Source: Salinicoccus halodurans (GTDB lineage Bacteria; Bacillota; Bacilli; Staphylococcales; Salinicoccaceae). From it: DNA of 64,000 nt. Below the pieces are notes generated by a model. The model was not told the DNA's origin. It did no database searches and saw only the letters and a list, made by a program, of their open reading frames with translations. The DNA is taken from NCBI RefSeq assembly GCF_900114445.1, contig NZ_FOTB01000002.1, positions 147,752 through 211,751 on the forward strand, read 5' to 3'. Positions within the stretch are counted from its first letter, which is position 1. Every line of letters begins with the position of its first letter. A program made the translations under genes and the position numbers. Positions 50,832-59,305 of the stretch are shown piece by piece.

Positions 50832-51848
50832 CTAAAATGTCAGTACTATTTTTCTCACTTCTTCAGGATTGTTTTCAAGCAGCTCCATGGCTTCCTTGAT
50901 TTCTTCCATATCATATCTGTGTGAAATTATCTGTGTTGGATTCAATTCACCGTTACCGACCTGTTCGATGACTTTTGTGAACTGATGTGTCTGCAGCCGT
51001 GAACCGACCACTTTCAATTCCTTTTTGGTAAGGAGTAAAGAAGGAATCGATGAAGGCTGTTCATTGAAGCCTAAAGTAACAACTCTGCCTGCGATTGATG
51101 CAAGCTCGACAGCCTGTTGGAATGTCTGCGGTAATCCGACGGCATCGATGACAACATTGGCCAATTCCCCCTCTGTCAGTTTGATGATTTCTTTTTCAAC
51201 ATTAACTTCGTTAGGTTGGATGATTGCATCGGCACCGATGGATTTAGCATAGTCCAGCCGGTTCTGATTGAAATCAGAAATGAAAACTTTAGCACCAAGC
51301 TGTTTGGCCTGAAGGAGACAGGCGATGCCGGTCGGCCCTGCACCTATTACAAATACAGTATCTCCTTCTCTCACTTCTCCCCTGAAAGTCGCCTGCGCAC
51401 CGATAGTCATCGGTTCCATCAGCGCGGCAGCTTCTCCAGCGACATTTTCAGGTACTTTGTGCCAGTTCTTCTCTTCCGCCTTCAAATATTCAGCCATTCC
51501 TCCATCCCGGTGTACTCCGAACACTTCAAGGGAATCACAGACGTTAGGCTGACCGTTTCTGCATGCATAGCATTCTCCGCAGTATATGATTGGTTCCAGT
51601 GCCACGAGGTCCCCTTCTTGCAGTGAAGTGACATCCTGTCCGACTGCTTCAACAACGCCGGAAACCTCATGACCTATCACTCTCGGGTATACAGTAAAAG
51701 GATTGCTACCGTGGTATATGTGGACATCAGAACCGCATATACCGGCATGTTTAACTTTTACAACAATTTCATTATTATTTTCGATTACAGGTTTGTCCAG
51801 TTCTACAATATTCAGTTCTCCTGGTTTTTCTACTTGTATTGCTTTCAT
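50832..51848 (-). CDS. zinc-type alcohol dehydrogenase (YjmD-like)
   Basis: A 338-residue MDR-family dehydrogenase. Catalytic zinc ligands are in AGICGSDVH and VIGHEVSG. The structural zinc site has four cysteines in CGECYACRNGQPNVC. The cofactor loop is FVIGAGPTGIAC. The closest operon analogue is B. subtilis yjmD, which likewise sits next to uxuA and uxuB. It probably oxidises a polyol or aldonate linked to hexuronate breakdown; substrate unknown. GGAGAGTC precedes the ATG. Confidence 0.85.
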   Translation of the reverse strand: MKAIQVEKPGELNIVELDKPVIENNNEIVVKVKHAGICGSDVHIYHGSNPFTVYPRVIGHEVSGVVEAVGQDVTSLQEGDLVALEPIIYCGECYACRNGQPNVCDSLEVFGVHRDGGMAEYLKAEEKNWHKVPENVAGEAAALMEPMTIGAQATFRGEVREGDTVFVIGAGPTGIACLLQAKQLGAKVFISDFNQNRLDYAKSIGADAIIQPNEVNVEKEIIKLTEGELANVVIDAVGLPQTFQQAVELASIAGRVVTLGFNEQPSSIPSLLLTKKELKVVGSRLQTHQFTKVIEQVGNGELNPTQIISHRYDMEEIKEAMELLENNPEEVRKIVLTF

Positions 51849-51863
51849 TCATGACTCTCCTTT

Positions 51864-53138
51864 TTATTCGAATAATCCTGGAAGGAACAATGACAGTGAT
51901 GGTACGAATGCAACAATGATAAGTACGATGATGGCAATGACGAAATAAGGAACGAGTTCCTTTACAGTAGTCATGATTTTAACATTGGCAAATTGAGATG
52001 CAACGAACAGACACACGCCGACAGGTGGAGTCGACAGTCCGATCATCAATGCCAGCACCATGATGATGCTGAAGTGAATCGGATCCATTCCGATATTTTC
52101 GGCAACAGGAAGCAGTACCGGGAATAGAATGACAATTGCTGCGATTGTTTCCATGAACATACCGACAATCAACAGAAGAAGAATCATCAGCAACGTAATC
52201 AGTACAGGACTTTCTGTTAGAGAAAGAATGCCGTCAGCAACGAGGATAGGTACACCTTCTGCAACCAGAATCCAGCCGAATGTATTAGCCAGTGCCACAA
52301 GGATCAAGATGGAGGCCGTTGTTCTCAGCGTATCCATCATGATTCCGGGAATCTCTTTCATATCGAGTTCCTTATATACGAATTTACCTACAATGAAAGC
52401 ATAGAAAACGACTACGACGGCGGCTTCAGTAGGTGTGAAGTACCCTCCGAGGATACCCCACAGGATGATGACAACCATGAGCAGTGCCCAGAATGCGCCG
52501 AAAAAGCTTTTTCCCACCTCGGAAACGGAATGTCTGCGGCCCTTAGGGTATTGGCGTTTTACTGCAATCAAGTATGTAACGAACAAGAAACCGATTCCCA
52601 GGACAACACCCGGGATAGCACCGGCTACAAACAAGTCACCGATGGAAATACTCGCGAGAGTACCAATGATGATCATCGGCAGGGAAGGGGGCAGCATTGG
52701 TCCCACTGTTGATGAAATAGAGGTTACAGCTGCTGAGAAACCTGAACCGTACCCTTGTTTTTTCATAGCAGGTATCATGACGGAACCGATACTGGCGGTA
52801 TCAGATAACGCCGTTCCGGATATGCCTCCGAACCCCAGAGATGATGCGACGTTAGTCAGGGCAAGTCCTCCGCGGATATGTCCAACGAGAGCATTTGCAA
52901 AATCGATGATGCGGTTTGTAATACCACCGGCATTCATCAGATTACCTGCCAGGATGAAGGCTGGGATTGCCAGCATGACGAAAGAGTCCAATCCGGCGAA
53001 CATCGTTTGGGGGATGACTGTGACTGGTACACCGGCAATCAAAAGATACGCCAAAGCAGAGAAACCTAAACTGAAAGCAATCGGTACTCCGGCCGCGATA
53101 CAGAATAGGAAAATTCCTACAACAAGTAAAGACATCAT
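51864..53138 (-). CDS. dctM: TRAP transporter large permease DctM
   Basis: A 424-residue membrane protein with about 12 segments, the ion-transporting subunit of a TRAP transporter. Typical motifs are AIPAFILAGNLMNAGGIT near residue 75, SLGFGGISGTALSDTASIGS near residue 115 and AVTSISSTVGPMLPPSLPM. It works with DctQ and the DctP lipoprotein, here most likely for a hexuronate. Its ATG overlaps the dctQ stop (ATGA). Confidence 0.95.
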   Translation of the reverse strand: MMSLLVVGIFLFCIAAGVPIAFSLGFSALAYLLIAGVPVTVIPQTMFAGLDSFVMLAIPAFILAGNLMNAGGITNRIIDFANALVGHIRGGLALTNVASSLGFGGISGTALSDTASIGSVMIPAMKKQGYGSGFSAAVTSISSTVGPMLPPSLPMIIIGTLASISIGDLFVAGAIPGVVLGIGFLFVTYLIAVKRQYPKGRRHSVSEVGKSFFGAFWALLMVVIILWGILGGYFTPTEAAVVVVFYAFIVGKFVYKELDMKEIPGIMMDTLRTTASILILVALANTFGWILVAEGVPILVADGILSLTESPVLITLLMILLLLIVGMFMETIAAIVILFPVLLPVAENIGMDPIHFSIIMVLALMIGLSTPPVGVCLFVASQFANVKIMTTVKELVPYFVIAIIVLIIVAFVPSLSLFLPGLFE

Positions 53139-53620
53139 AAATCATCCACCTCATTTCTTGGTTCATTTTTCAGGTAACGGTCAATTATATAAACGATTGA
53201 ATAAACGAAAAGTAATATTGCAAGTATTGGAATCGAAGCATATATATAGACCATATCTACGCCAAGGGTCGGTGCGTAGAAATCCACTCCAAGACTTGCA
53301 AACTGTATACCATATATGAATAGAAAAATTGAAAATATCATTATGAAAACTGATATGACACTCTCATAAATCCGTTGAGCATTTTTAGATAAAGAGGTAG
53401 GTATCATGTCTACAGTAATGAATTCACTTTTCCGCAACGCCACGGGTGCTGCTGTGACCATTGAATAGACGAACAAGTATCTTGAAAGCTCTTCTGTCCA
53501 GGTGAATTGGTACGGGAAGTATCTGCTTAGAATCTGAGTGACTACCACTATGAGGAGAGCTGTAAAAAATACAATAGAAATGATTCCAAGGATTTTATCA
53601 ACGCGGTTCATCATTTTCAT
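53135..53620 (-). CDS. dctQ: TRAP transporter small permease DctQ
   Basis: A 161-residue membrane protein with four segments and the DctQ core motif FTWTEELSRYLFVYSMV near residue 40. It bridges the DctM channel and the binding protein. Overlaps of 4 bp with both neighbours show tight translational coupling within dctPQM. Confidence 0.93.
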   Translation of the reverse strand: MKMMNRVDKILGIISIVFFTALLIVVVTQILSRYFPYQFTWTEELSRYLFVYSMVTAAPVALRKSEFITVDMIPTSLSKNAQRIYESVISVFIMIFSIFLFIYGIQFASLGVDFYAPTLGVDMVYIYASIPILAILLFVYSIVYIIDRYLKNEPRNEVDDL

Positions 53621-54627
53621 TCGTCGCCCCCTCCATTCCCACTTTCTACAATCTGCTGATAAAGCTGCATCTGTTCTTCACTGAAATATTCTTCAAGAGC
53701 CGGTTGCATGGCTTTGCGGAAGGCTTCCTGATTAACATCACTGTTAAATTCAACACCTGTTTCTTCAAGCTGGTTACGGACATCTTCAGCCTCTTCTTTC
53801 ATCAGATCCTGAGAAAATGCCTCGGCTTCGGCAGCCGCCTCTTTGACTTCAACCTGCTGATCTTCAGGGAGCGCTTCCAATTGTTCCGAACCGACAACTA
53901 CATAAATCCAGGAACGCACATGTTCAGTTTCATTTATATATTTCTGAACTTCGTAAAATCCATTACTCATTATCAGGTCATTCGGATTTTCCTGCCCGTC
54001 AATAACTCCTTGCTGCAATCCTGTAAATACTTCACTTAAACTCATGACCTGAGGTTGGGCCCCGGCTTCTGACCATGAATTCAGGAACAGCGGAACATTT
54101 GGTATGCGCATGCCGAAGCCTTTCAAGTCTTCAGGTGATGAAATCGGAGTATTGGAAGTGAGGTTTCTCGGTTCTCTTTCCATATAGAATAAAGGTGTCA
54201 GTCCGATATCTTCATCAATCTCCTGTTCAATCTGCTGGCCAATTGGCCCTTCGATTACATTTCTCATATGTTGCTGATTATCAAAAGCATAGGGAACAGC
54301 GAGCATAATGGCATTTGGAGACCATACCTCCATGGATTCGCCAGTGATGGTAAGATCTGTTGCTCCGTAGCGTATCGAGTTGATATTATCGACTTCGCTT
54401 CCCAGCTGACTGTTCGGGAAAATATCAATCTGTACTTTCCCGTCTGTTTTTTCTTCAACGAGATCAGCAAACTTGACGGCTGTTCTGTGCCAAAGATGAT
54501 TGGAATCGGAAATATGCGTCATTTTCCAAGTAGTGACATCCTCTTCATTTGCTGATGCATTATTCTGTGAGCAACCGCTTACAAAAAAGATGCAGAGCAG
54601 TATGAACAAAGACCATTTTTTAATCAT
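53617..54627 (-). CDS. dctP: TRAP transporter solute-binding lipoprotein DctP
   Basis: A 336-residue DctP-family binding protein. Residues 1-18 form a lipoprotein signal with lipobox VSGC (Cys19). The mature part has TWKMTHISDSNHLWH, the conserved arginine region GFGMRIPNVPLF and EVFTGLQQGVIDGQENP. Several DctP proteins in uxuAB operons bind glucuronate or galacturonate, which suits this setting. GGAGG lies seven bases before the ATG. It is the first transporter gene, 20 bases after the GntR gene. Confidence 0.93.
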   Translation of the reverse strand: MIKKWSLFILLCIFFVSGCSQNNASANEEDVTTWKMTHISDSNHLWHRTAVKFADLVEEKTDGKVQIDIFPNSQLGSEVDNINSIRYGATDLTITGESMEVWSPNAIMLAVPYAFDNQQHMRNVIEGPIGQQIEQEIDEDIGLTPLFYMEREPRNLTSNTPISSPEDLKGFGMRIPNVPLFLNSWSEAGAQPQVMSLSEVFTGLQQGVIDGQENPNDLIMSNGFYEVQKYINETEHVRSWIYVVVGSEQLEALPEDQQVEVKEAAAEAEAFSQDLMKEEAEDVRNQLEETGVEFNSDVNQEAFRKAMQPALEEYFSEEQMQLYQQIVESGNGGGDE

Positions 54628-54647
54628 TATGTAACCTCCATTTTCAT

Positions 54648-55322
54648 TTATTTGAAATAGTCAGGATATGATTCCTTCAGAGCTTTCTGGTCATAAATCA
54701 GGAGGGCCAGGTGGTTCCTCATGAGCTTTTCGGCCAGGTCTGAATCTTTTGCCTTTATGGCCGAGAGCATTTCCTCATGCTGGTCCACAAGTTTTTTCCA
54801 GTTGAGTTTCATAGCCAGACTGAGCTTTCTCAAGCGATTGGAGTGGGTGTCCACTTTTTGAATAACTTCCCAGACTCTTGACTTACTTGAACCTTCAGCG
54901 ATCAGACGGTGAAACGCTTTGTCCAGTATGAATAATTCATTCTCATCATCGTTGTCTCTTGCAAATCTCTGGTATTTCAAATTTTTTTCAAGTTTTTCTA
55001 TGTAGGAGTCAGAAAAAGATTCACAAGCAAGACGGATGATGCCTGCTTCAGCCTGTTCCCTGAGAAAACGTGCATCTTCGACATGATCCAAATCGATAAG
55101 AGATATATAAGAGCCTCTCTGAGGAAGAACAGTCAGTAGCTCGTCTTCAGTCAACCTCAAAAATGCTTCTCTGACCGGAGTTCTGCTCACTTCCAGTTCT
55201 TCTGAGATTTCTTTTTCAGAAATCGTAGCCCCGGGAGGCAGTTCCAAAGACACAATCGCATCCCTTAATGCTTCATATACGAAATCACGTGTAGAATTTT
55301 TATACTTGGTCCGATTTAACAT
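54648..55322 (-). CDS. GntR/FCD family regulator of the hexuronate operon
   Basis: A 224-residue regulator with an N-terminal winged HTH (ISEELEVSRTPVREAFLRL) and a C-terminal FCD domain with metal-type residues in FHRLIAEGS and QHEEMLSAI, plus MRNHLALL. It is first in the dctPQM-adh-uxuA-uxuB operon and divergent from the LDH2-type gene at 55411. A 22-bp imperfect palindrome lies between. The likely inducer is a hexuronate or an early intermediate. This takes the place of the LacI-type ExuR of B. subtilis. Confidence 0.9.
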   Translation of the reverse strand: MLNRTKYKNSTRDFVYEALRDAIVSLELPPGATISEKEISEELEVSRTPVREAFLRLTEDELLTVLPQRGSYISLIDLDHVEDARFLREQAEAGIIRLACESFSDSYIEKLEKNLKYQRFARDNDDENELFILDKAFHRLIAEGSSKSRVWEVIQKVDTHSNRLRKLSLAMKLNWKKLVDQHEEMLSAIKAKDSDLAEKLMRNHLALLIYDQKALKESYPDYFK

Positions 55323-55356
55323 TCGCCCACTCCTTTCTGAAAATTCATTCTACCAC

Positions 55357-55378
55357 ACTACCATACAAGTATGCTAGT
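55357..55378. promoter_or_regulatory. 22-bp imperfect palindrome (GntR operator)
   Basis: ACTACCATACAAGTATGCTAGT matches its complement at 18 of 22 positions, with core CATAC-AA-GTATG. It lies in the 88-bp divergent region between the GntR gene and the dehydrogenase gene, so one site can control both directions. Confidence 0.6.
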
Positions 55379-55383
55379 ATTAA

Positions 55384-55397
55384 TTAAAACGCTTACA
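55384..55397. promoter_or_regulatory. cre site
   Basis: TTAAAACGCTTACA matches the cre consensus at 13 of 14 positions. It lies six bases from the palindrome and touches the AGGAGG ribosome binding site of the gene at 55411. CcpA could repress both divergent units. Confidence 0.65.
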
Positions 55398-55410
55398 GGA
55401 GGAATAGTTC

Positions 55411-56424
55411 ATGATGAGAAAAGACGAATTGAAGGATATGACACAGAAAGTGTTTGAAAGGCATGGTCTGCCAGAGGAAATATCGGAAACAGTTGCAGAT
55501 GTTTTGGTTCATGCAAATTTAAGAGGTGTCGATTCCCATGGTGTGTTGAGGGTAGAACACTATATTAAAAGGATGAAGGAAGGAGGAATAAATCTGAATC
55601 CCCAATTTCGGGAAATAGAGAGTACTTCTTCCACTGGAACATTTGATGGAGATAACGGTTTTGGACATTTTATATCAAAGAAAGCGATGGAGAGTGCAGT
55701 ATCTAAAGCGAAAGAAGAAGGGATAGGAGCAGTGGCAGTCAAAAACAGCAGTCATTGCGGTGCTCTTTCCTATTTTGTTTCTCAGGCCACAGAGCAGAAT
55801 TTAATTGGAATCGCTATGACTCACGCGGATAAGATTGTCGTGCCCTTTGGAGGCTCAGAGCCGTTCTTCGGCACTAATCCAATCGCTTTTGGCTTTCCGG
55901 CAGATGAAGAGGAACCTGTCATCCTGGATTTTGCGACAAGCACTGTAGCTCTGGGTAAAGTGCTCAATGCAAAAGAACAGGGAAACAGCATTCCAAATGG
56001 CTGGGGAGTAGATGAAAATGGAAGTGATACAAACATCCCTGAAGAAGTGGCTGCTCTCACTCCTTTCGGCGGACCTAAGGGCTACGGGCTCGCGATGGTG
56101 GTTGAGATTTTCACAGCATTACTTACCGGTGCCGCTTTCGGACCGCATATTTCCAAAATGTATGGAGACTATGACAAAAACAGGGAACTTGGTCATTTCT
56201 TTATTGCAATCGATCCGGATAAGTTTGTTGCAATTGATACATTCACCTCACGTCTGGACCAGATGATCAGGGAGCTGAGAGAAGCCCCTCCTGCAGAAAA
56301 TGTAGAGAGGATATATGTGCCAGGTGAGATTGAGATGATGAACGTCAAGGAACGTGAAAACAATGGTATTCCAATTTCAGATTCCATCATTGAGTACTTG
56401 AAAACCGAACTGAATGAAAAATAA
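55411..56424 (+). CDS. LDH2/MDH2 family dehydrogenase (YjmC/AllD-like)
   Basis: A 337-residue NAD(P)-dependent oxidoreductase of the malate/L-lactate/ureidoglycolate dehydrogenase family. Characteristic segments are LRGVDSHGVLRVEHY with the catalytic His, KNSSHCGALSYFV, VVPFGGSEPFFGTNPIAF and FGGPKGYGLAMVVE. Motifs match AllD well, but the B. subtilis uxu operon contains a relative, yjmC, and here it shares a control region with the uxu operon. It probably oxidises a 2-hydroxy acid derived from hexuronates. AGGAGG is eight bases before the ATG. Confidence 0.85.
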   Translation: MMRKDELKDMTQKVFERHGLPEEISETVADVLVHANLRGVDSHGVLRVEHYIKRMKEGGINLNPQFREIESTSSTGTFDGDNGFGHFISKKAMESAVSKAKEEGIGAVAVKNSSHCGALSYFVSQATEQNLIGIAMTHADKIVVPFGGSEPFFGTNPIAFGFPADEEEPVILDFATSTVALGKVLNAKEQGNSIPNGWGVDENGSDTNIPEEVAALTPFGGPKGYGLAMVVEIFTALLTGAAFGPHISKMYGDYDKNRELGHFFIAIDPDKFVAIDTFTSRLDQMIRELREAPPAENVERIYVPGEIEMMNVKERENNGIPISDSIIEYLKTELNEK

Positions 56425-56581
56425 TAGGGAAAAACAGCGGGTGGCAGTCATTTGTTATATCCCAAGCCATTATTATTTACTTATAATTAAAAGCTATAAC
56501 GAATCATGAATATTAACAGTTATCTTATATCATTTGTTCTGTGCTAATCTGTAGCTATATCAAAATTACAAGGAGTGGTTG

Positions 56582-57721
56582 ATGATGACAGTAGCTTATG
56601 AGACAGGCAGACGGACTGAAACGCCATTTAGATTTGATAATGTGGGGAGCTTCCTGCGACCTGATACATTGAAGGATGCACGGAAGAGTTTTGCGGCAGG
56701 AACTATTTCCCGGGAAAATCTCCAGTCGGTGGAAGATGAGGCGATTAAAGACTTGATTTCAAAACAGAAGGAAGTGGGCTTGAAGGCGATCACGGATGGG
56801 GAATTCCGCCGCTCCTGGTGGCATCTTGATTTTATGTGGGGACTGCAGGGTGTCGAAAAAGAGGACGTCGATAAAGGCTATCAGTTCAAAGACGAGGAAA
56901 CCCGCGCTGAAACGGCACGGCTGTCCGGCAGGATCAGCGGTGAAAATCATCCTTTCATCGAACATTTCAAATTCGTGAAGCAGTTCGAGGAGGAGGGTGT
57001 GGTCGCAAGGCAGACGATTCCGGCACCGGCACAGTTCCTGACGGAACTGGAGCGTCCGGAGAATAAAGCAGCAACTGAAGCAATTTACCCCGATAGGAAC
57101 GAACTGCTGGAAGACATCGCAGCAGCTTATCAGACATTCATCAGGGAACTGTATGAAGCGGGATGCCGCAACCTGCAGATTGATGACTGCACATGGGGGC
57201 TGCTCGTTGATGAAAACTTCTGGAAAAGCCTCAGCGACAATGTATCCGTTGAAGATCTGAGCAGGAAGCATGTGACACTCAACAACAAGGCGATTGAAAA
57301 CCATCCGGCAGACCTGACGATTACGACACATGTGTGCCGCGGAAACTACCACTCTACTTGGGCATCATCCGGTGCATATGATAAAGTGGCGGAAGTTTTA
57401 TTCGGTGAAGAGAATGTAAAAGCATACTATCTTGAATTCGATACGGAGCGTGCCGGCGGATTCGAATCACTGGCCAAAGTGAGCGATGACAAACTGGTCG
57501 TACTCGGTCTGTTCTCATCCAAATTCCCGGAACTTGAAGACAAAGAAGAGATCAGAACGCGTATTGAGGAAGCGTCAAAATATGTTCCGCTCGAACGACT
57601 GTGTGTCAGTCCGCAGTGCGGATTCGCCTCGACTGAAGAGGGCAATATTCTCACAGAGGAACAGCAGTGGGACAAGCTCAGACTTGTAAGGGAAGTGGCA
57701 GAAGAAGTCTGGGGCAAATAG
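56582..57721 (+). CDS. YxjG-like cobalamin-independent methionine synthase family protein
   Basis: A 379-residue protein corresponding to the C-terminal catalytic half of MetE. It begins TPFRFDNVGSFLRPDTLKDAR. Zinc-site residues are in THVCRGNYHS (His, Cys) and SPQCGFAS (Cys), and DDCTWG lies near residue 200. In B. subtilis YxjG/YxjH use a methyl donor to make methionine from homocysteine. I saw no SAM riboswitch upstream, unlike in B. subtilis. AAGGAGTGG precedes ATG 56582. It is monocistronic. Confidence 0.88.
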   Translation: MMTVAYETGRRTETPFRFDNVGSFLRPDTLKDARKSFAAGTISRENLQSVEDEAIKDLISKQKEVGLKAITDGEFRRSWWHLDFMWGLQGVEKEDVDKGYQFKDEETRAETARLSGRISGENHPFIEHFKFVKQFEEEGVVARQTIPAPAQFLTELERPENKAATEAIYPDRNELLEDIAAAYQTFIRELYEAGCRNLQIDDCTWGLLVDENFWKSLSDNVSVEDLSRKHVTLNNKAIENHPADLTITTHVCRGNYHSTWASSGAYDKVAEVLFGEENVKAYYLEFDTERAGGFESLAKVSDDKLVVLGLFSSKFPELEDKEEIRTRIEEASKYVPLERLCVSPQCGFASTEEGNILTEEQQWDKLRLVREVAEEVWGK

Positions 57722-57732
57722 TATAATACATG

Positions 57733-57770
57733 AGAAAAGGTGACGGTCCCCGCGGGTCGTCACCTTTTCT
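57733..57770. terminator. bidirectional terminator
   Basis: AGAAAAGGTGACG and CGTCACCTTTTCT form a 13-bp stem around a CCCGCGGG-type loop, between convergent genes. Confidence 0.92.
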
Positions 57771-57775
57771 TAAAT

Positions 57776-59158
57776 CTATCTGTACCTTTTCTCTTTCAGC
57801 AGCAATGTCAGTCCAAAACCAATGAAAGCAAGCACTGCCATGACAGCGAGGGCATAACTGGTGCCTGCGTAGGTGCTTTCATTATAGGGCGCATCCATCA
57901 CTGATACCGTGATGCTGATGATCGAGGTCAGTATGATGATGCCAAATGCCATGGCGAACTGCCGCACGGTATTGACGATCGCCGAGCCATGGGGGATATC
58001 TTTATTCTCAAGCCCGGACATGCTCACAGTGACGAGCGGCATGAGTGTCAGTCCGAATCCGGTCATGAACAGGCAGAAGTGCACCATGATCCAGTAAGGT
58101 GAGTCATTGATGCCGACGGTATTTAGCATGATAAGTGAGACGGTCGTGAAGATGAAACCGATGGTTGCGATCCGCTTGCCACCGTAGCGGTCATACAGGC
58201 TGCCCGAGACGAGAGTGATGATGGACAGTATGATTGTTCCCGGAACGAGCAGGAAGCCGGACAGGAATGCGCTTGTCCCGAGTGCATTCTGCGCAAACAT
58301 GGGCAGGATCGTCTCCGCTGAAAGCAGAAGCATCATATTGATGAATATCAGTATGATGGCGAGAGAGAATGTCCTGTTGCGGAACAGAGTCAGATTCAGC
58401 ACCGGTGTTGCGATATTGAACTGGCGGCGCATGAAGAACAGTACGCCGAAAACCCCTGCTATGAGCGGCGCATAGGACATCGGGCTTAGGGCACCGTACA
58501 CACTGATGTTGCTGAGACCGAAGATGAATAAAGAGAACCCGGCCGCAGACAGTAGGACGGACCGGATATCCAGTTTCGTCCTGTACTGTTCCAGCACGTT
58601 TTTCATCAGGAACAGGGCGAGTATGAAAGTGATGGCAATGAAGGGGAGGAGGACCCAGTGCAGGGACCGCCAGTCCAGATAGTCGATGATGATTCCGGAA
58701 ATGGACGGGGCGGAAGCGGGTGCCACGTTCGTGACAGCACCGAGCAGCCCCATCGCAAATCCCCTTTTGTGATAGGGGAATACGATCAGCAGAATTGTCT
58801 GGATCAGCGGCAGGATGATGCCTGCGCCGATCGCCTGGACGACTCTTGAAAGGATAAGCACGCCGAAGTTCGGTGACCAGCCGCCGATGATTGTGCCGAT
58901 CAGCAGACACGTGAGTGAGAATATGACGAGAGTTTTGGCGGAGAACGTCAGGGATAAATATCCGGACATCGGAATGAATATGATGGTTGTCAGTATGAAG
59001 GCATTGGTCAGCCACTGGACCTGGGTCGCATTGACGTTGAATTCTTCCATGATCGTGGGGAACGCCGTAATCAGGAGGAATTGGTTGAAGGTCAATAAAA
59101 AAGCTGCGGCAATGATTACCACAACAACGCCTTTGCTCTCTATTTTCTCTTCAGCCAT
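57776..59158 (-). CDS. MFS efflux transporter, DHA2 family
   Basis: A 460-residue major facilitator with 12-14 segments. DHA2/EmrB features are present: AAAFLLTFNQFLLITAFPTIM, QVQWLTNAFILTTIIFIPMSGYL, the loop-2/3 motif LILSRVVQAIGAGIILPL and motif C-like GLLGAVTNVAPASAPSISG. It probably exports drugs or toxic compounds with protons. GGAGGGGTCAC precedes the ATG. No regulator is adjacent. Confidence 0.9.
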   Translation of the reverse strand: MAEEKIESKGVVVVIIAAAFLLTFNQFLLITAFPTIMEEFNVNATQVQWLTNAFILTTIIFIPMSGYLSLTFSAKTLVIFSLTCLLIGTIIGGWSPNFGVLILSRVVQAIGAGIILPLIQTILLIVFPYHKRGFAMGLLGAVTNVAPASAPSISGIIIDYLDWRSLHWVLLPFIAITFILALFLMKNVLEQYRTKLDIRSVLLSAAGFSLFIFGLSNISVYGALSPMSYAPLIAGVFGVLFFMRRQFNIATPVLNLTLFRNRTFSLAIILIFINMMLLLSAETILPMFAQNALGTSAFLSGFLLVPGTIILSIITLVSGSLYDRYGGKRIATIGFIFTTVSLIMLNTVGINDSPYWIMVHFCLFMTGFGLTLMPLVTVSMSGLENKDIPHGSAIVNTVRQFAMAFGIIILTSIISITVSVMDAPYNESTYAGTSYALAVMAVLAFIGFGLTLLLKEKRYR

Positions 59159-59257
59159 GTGACCCCTCCGTCTCTCAGATGTAATCCTTTATATTGTTAC
59201 ATAATGCACTGCATTGGTCAAAGTGGGGGAGTTTCTCTATAGAACAACAGTCGAAGC

Positions 59258-59293
59258 ACGCCCCGTATTAAGTATCAGACTAATACGGGGTGT
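59258..59293. terminator. hairpin at the end of the CPA1 gene
   Basis: ACGCCCCGTATTA and TAATACGGGGTGT pair around a 10-base loop. No long T-run follows on the minus strand, so termination may be partial. Confidence 0.6.
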
Positions 59294-59305
59294 TTAATAA
59301 TATCT

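Noticed and set aside
52435-53319. 294-codon plus-strand frame over dctM/dctQ
   Set aside because: Antisense to three overlapping TRAP genes that carry clear family motifs.
56425-56581. SAM (S-box) riboswitch expected upstream of a YxjG-type gene
   Set aside because: The 157-bp region is AT-rich and lacks the conserved S-box helices and a terminator-like hairpin.
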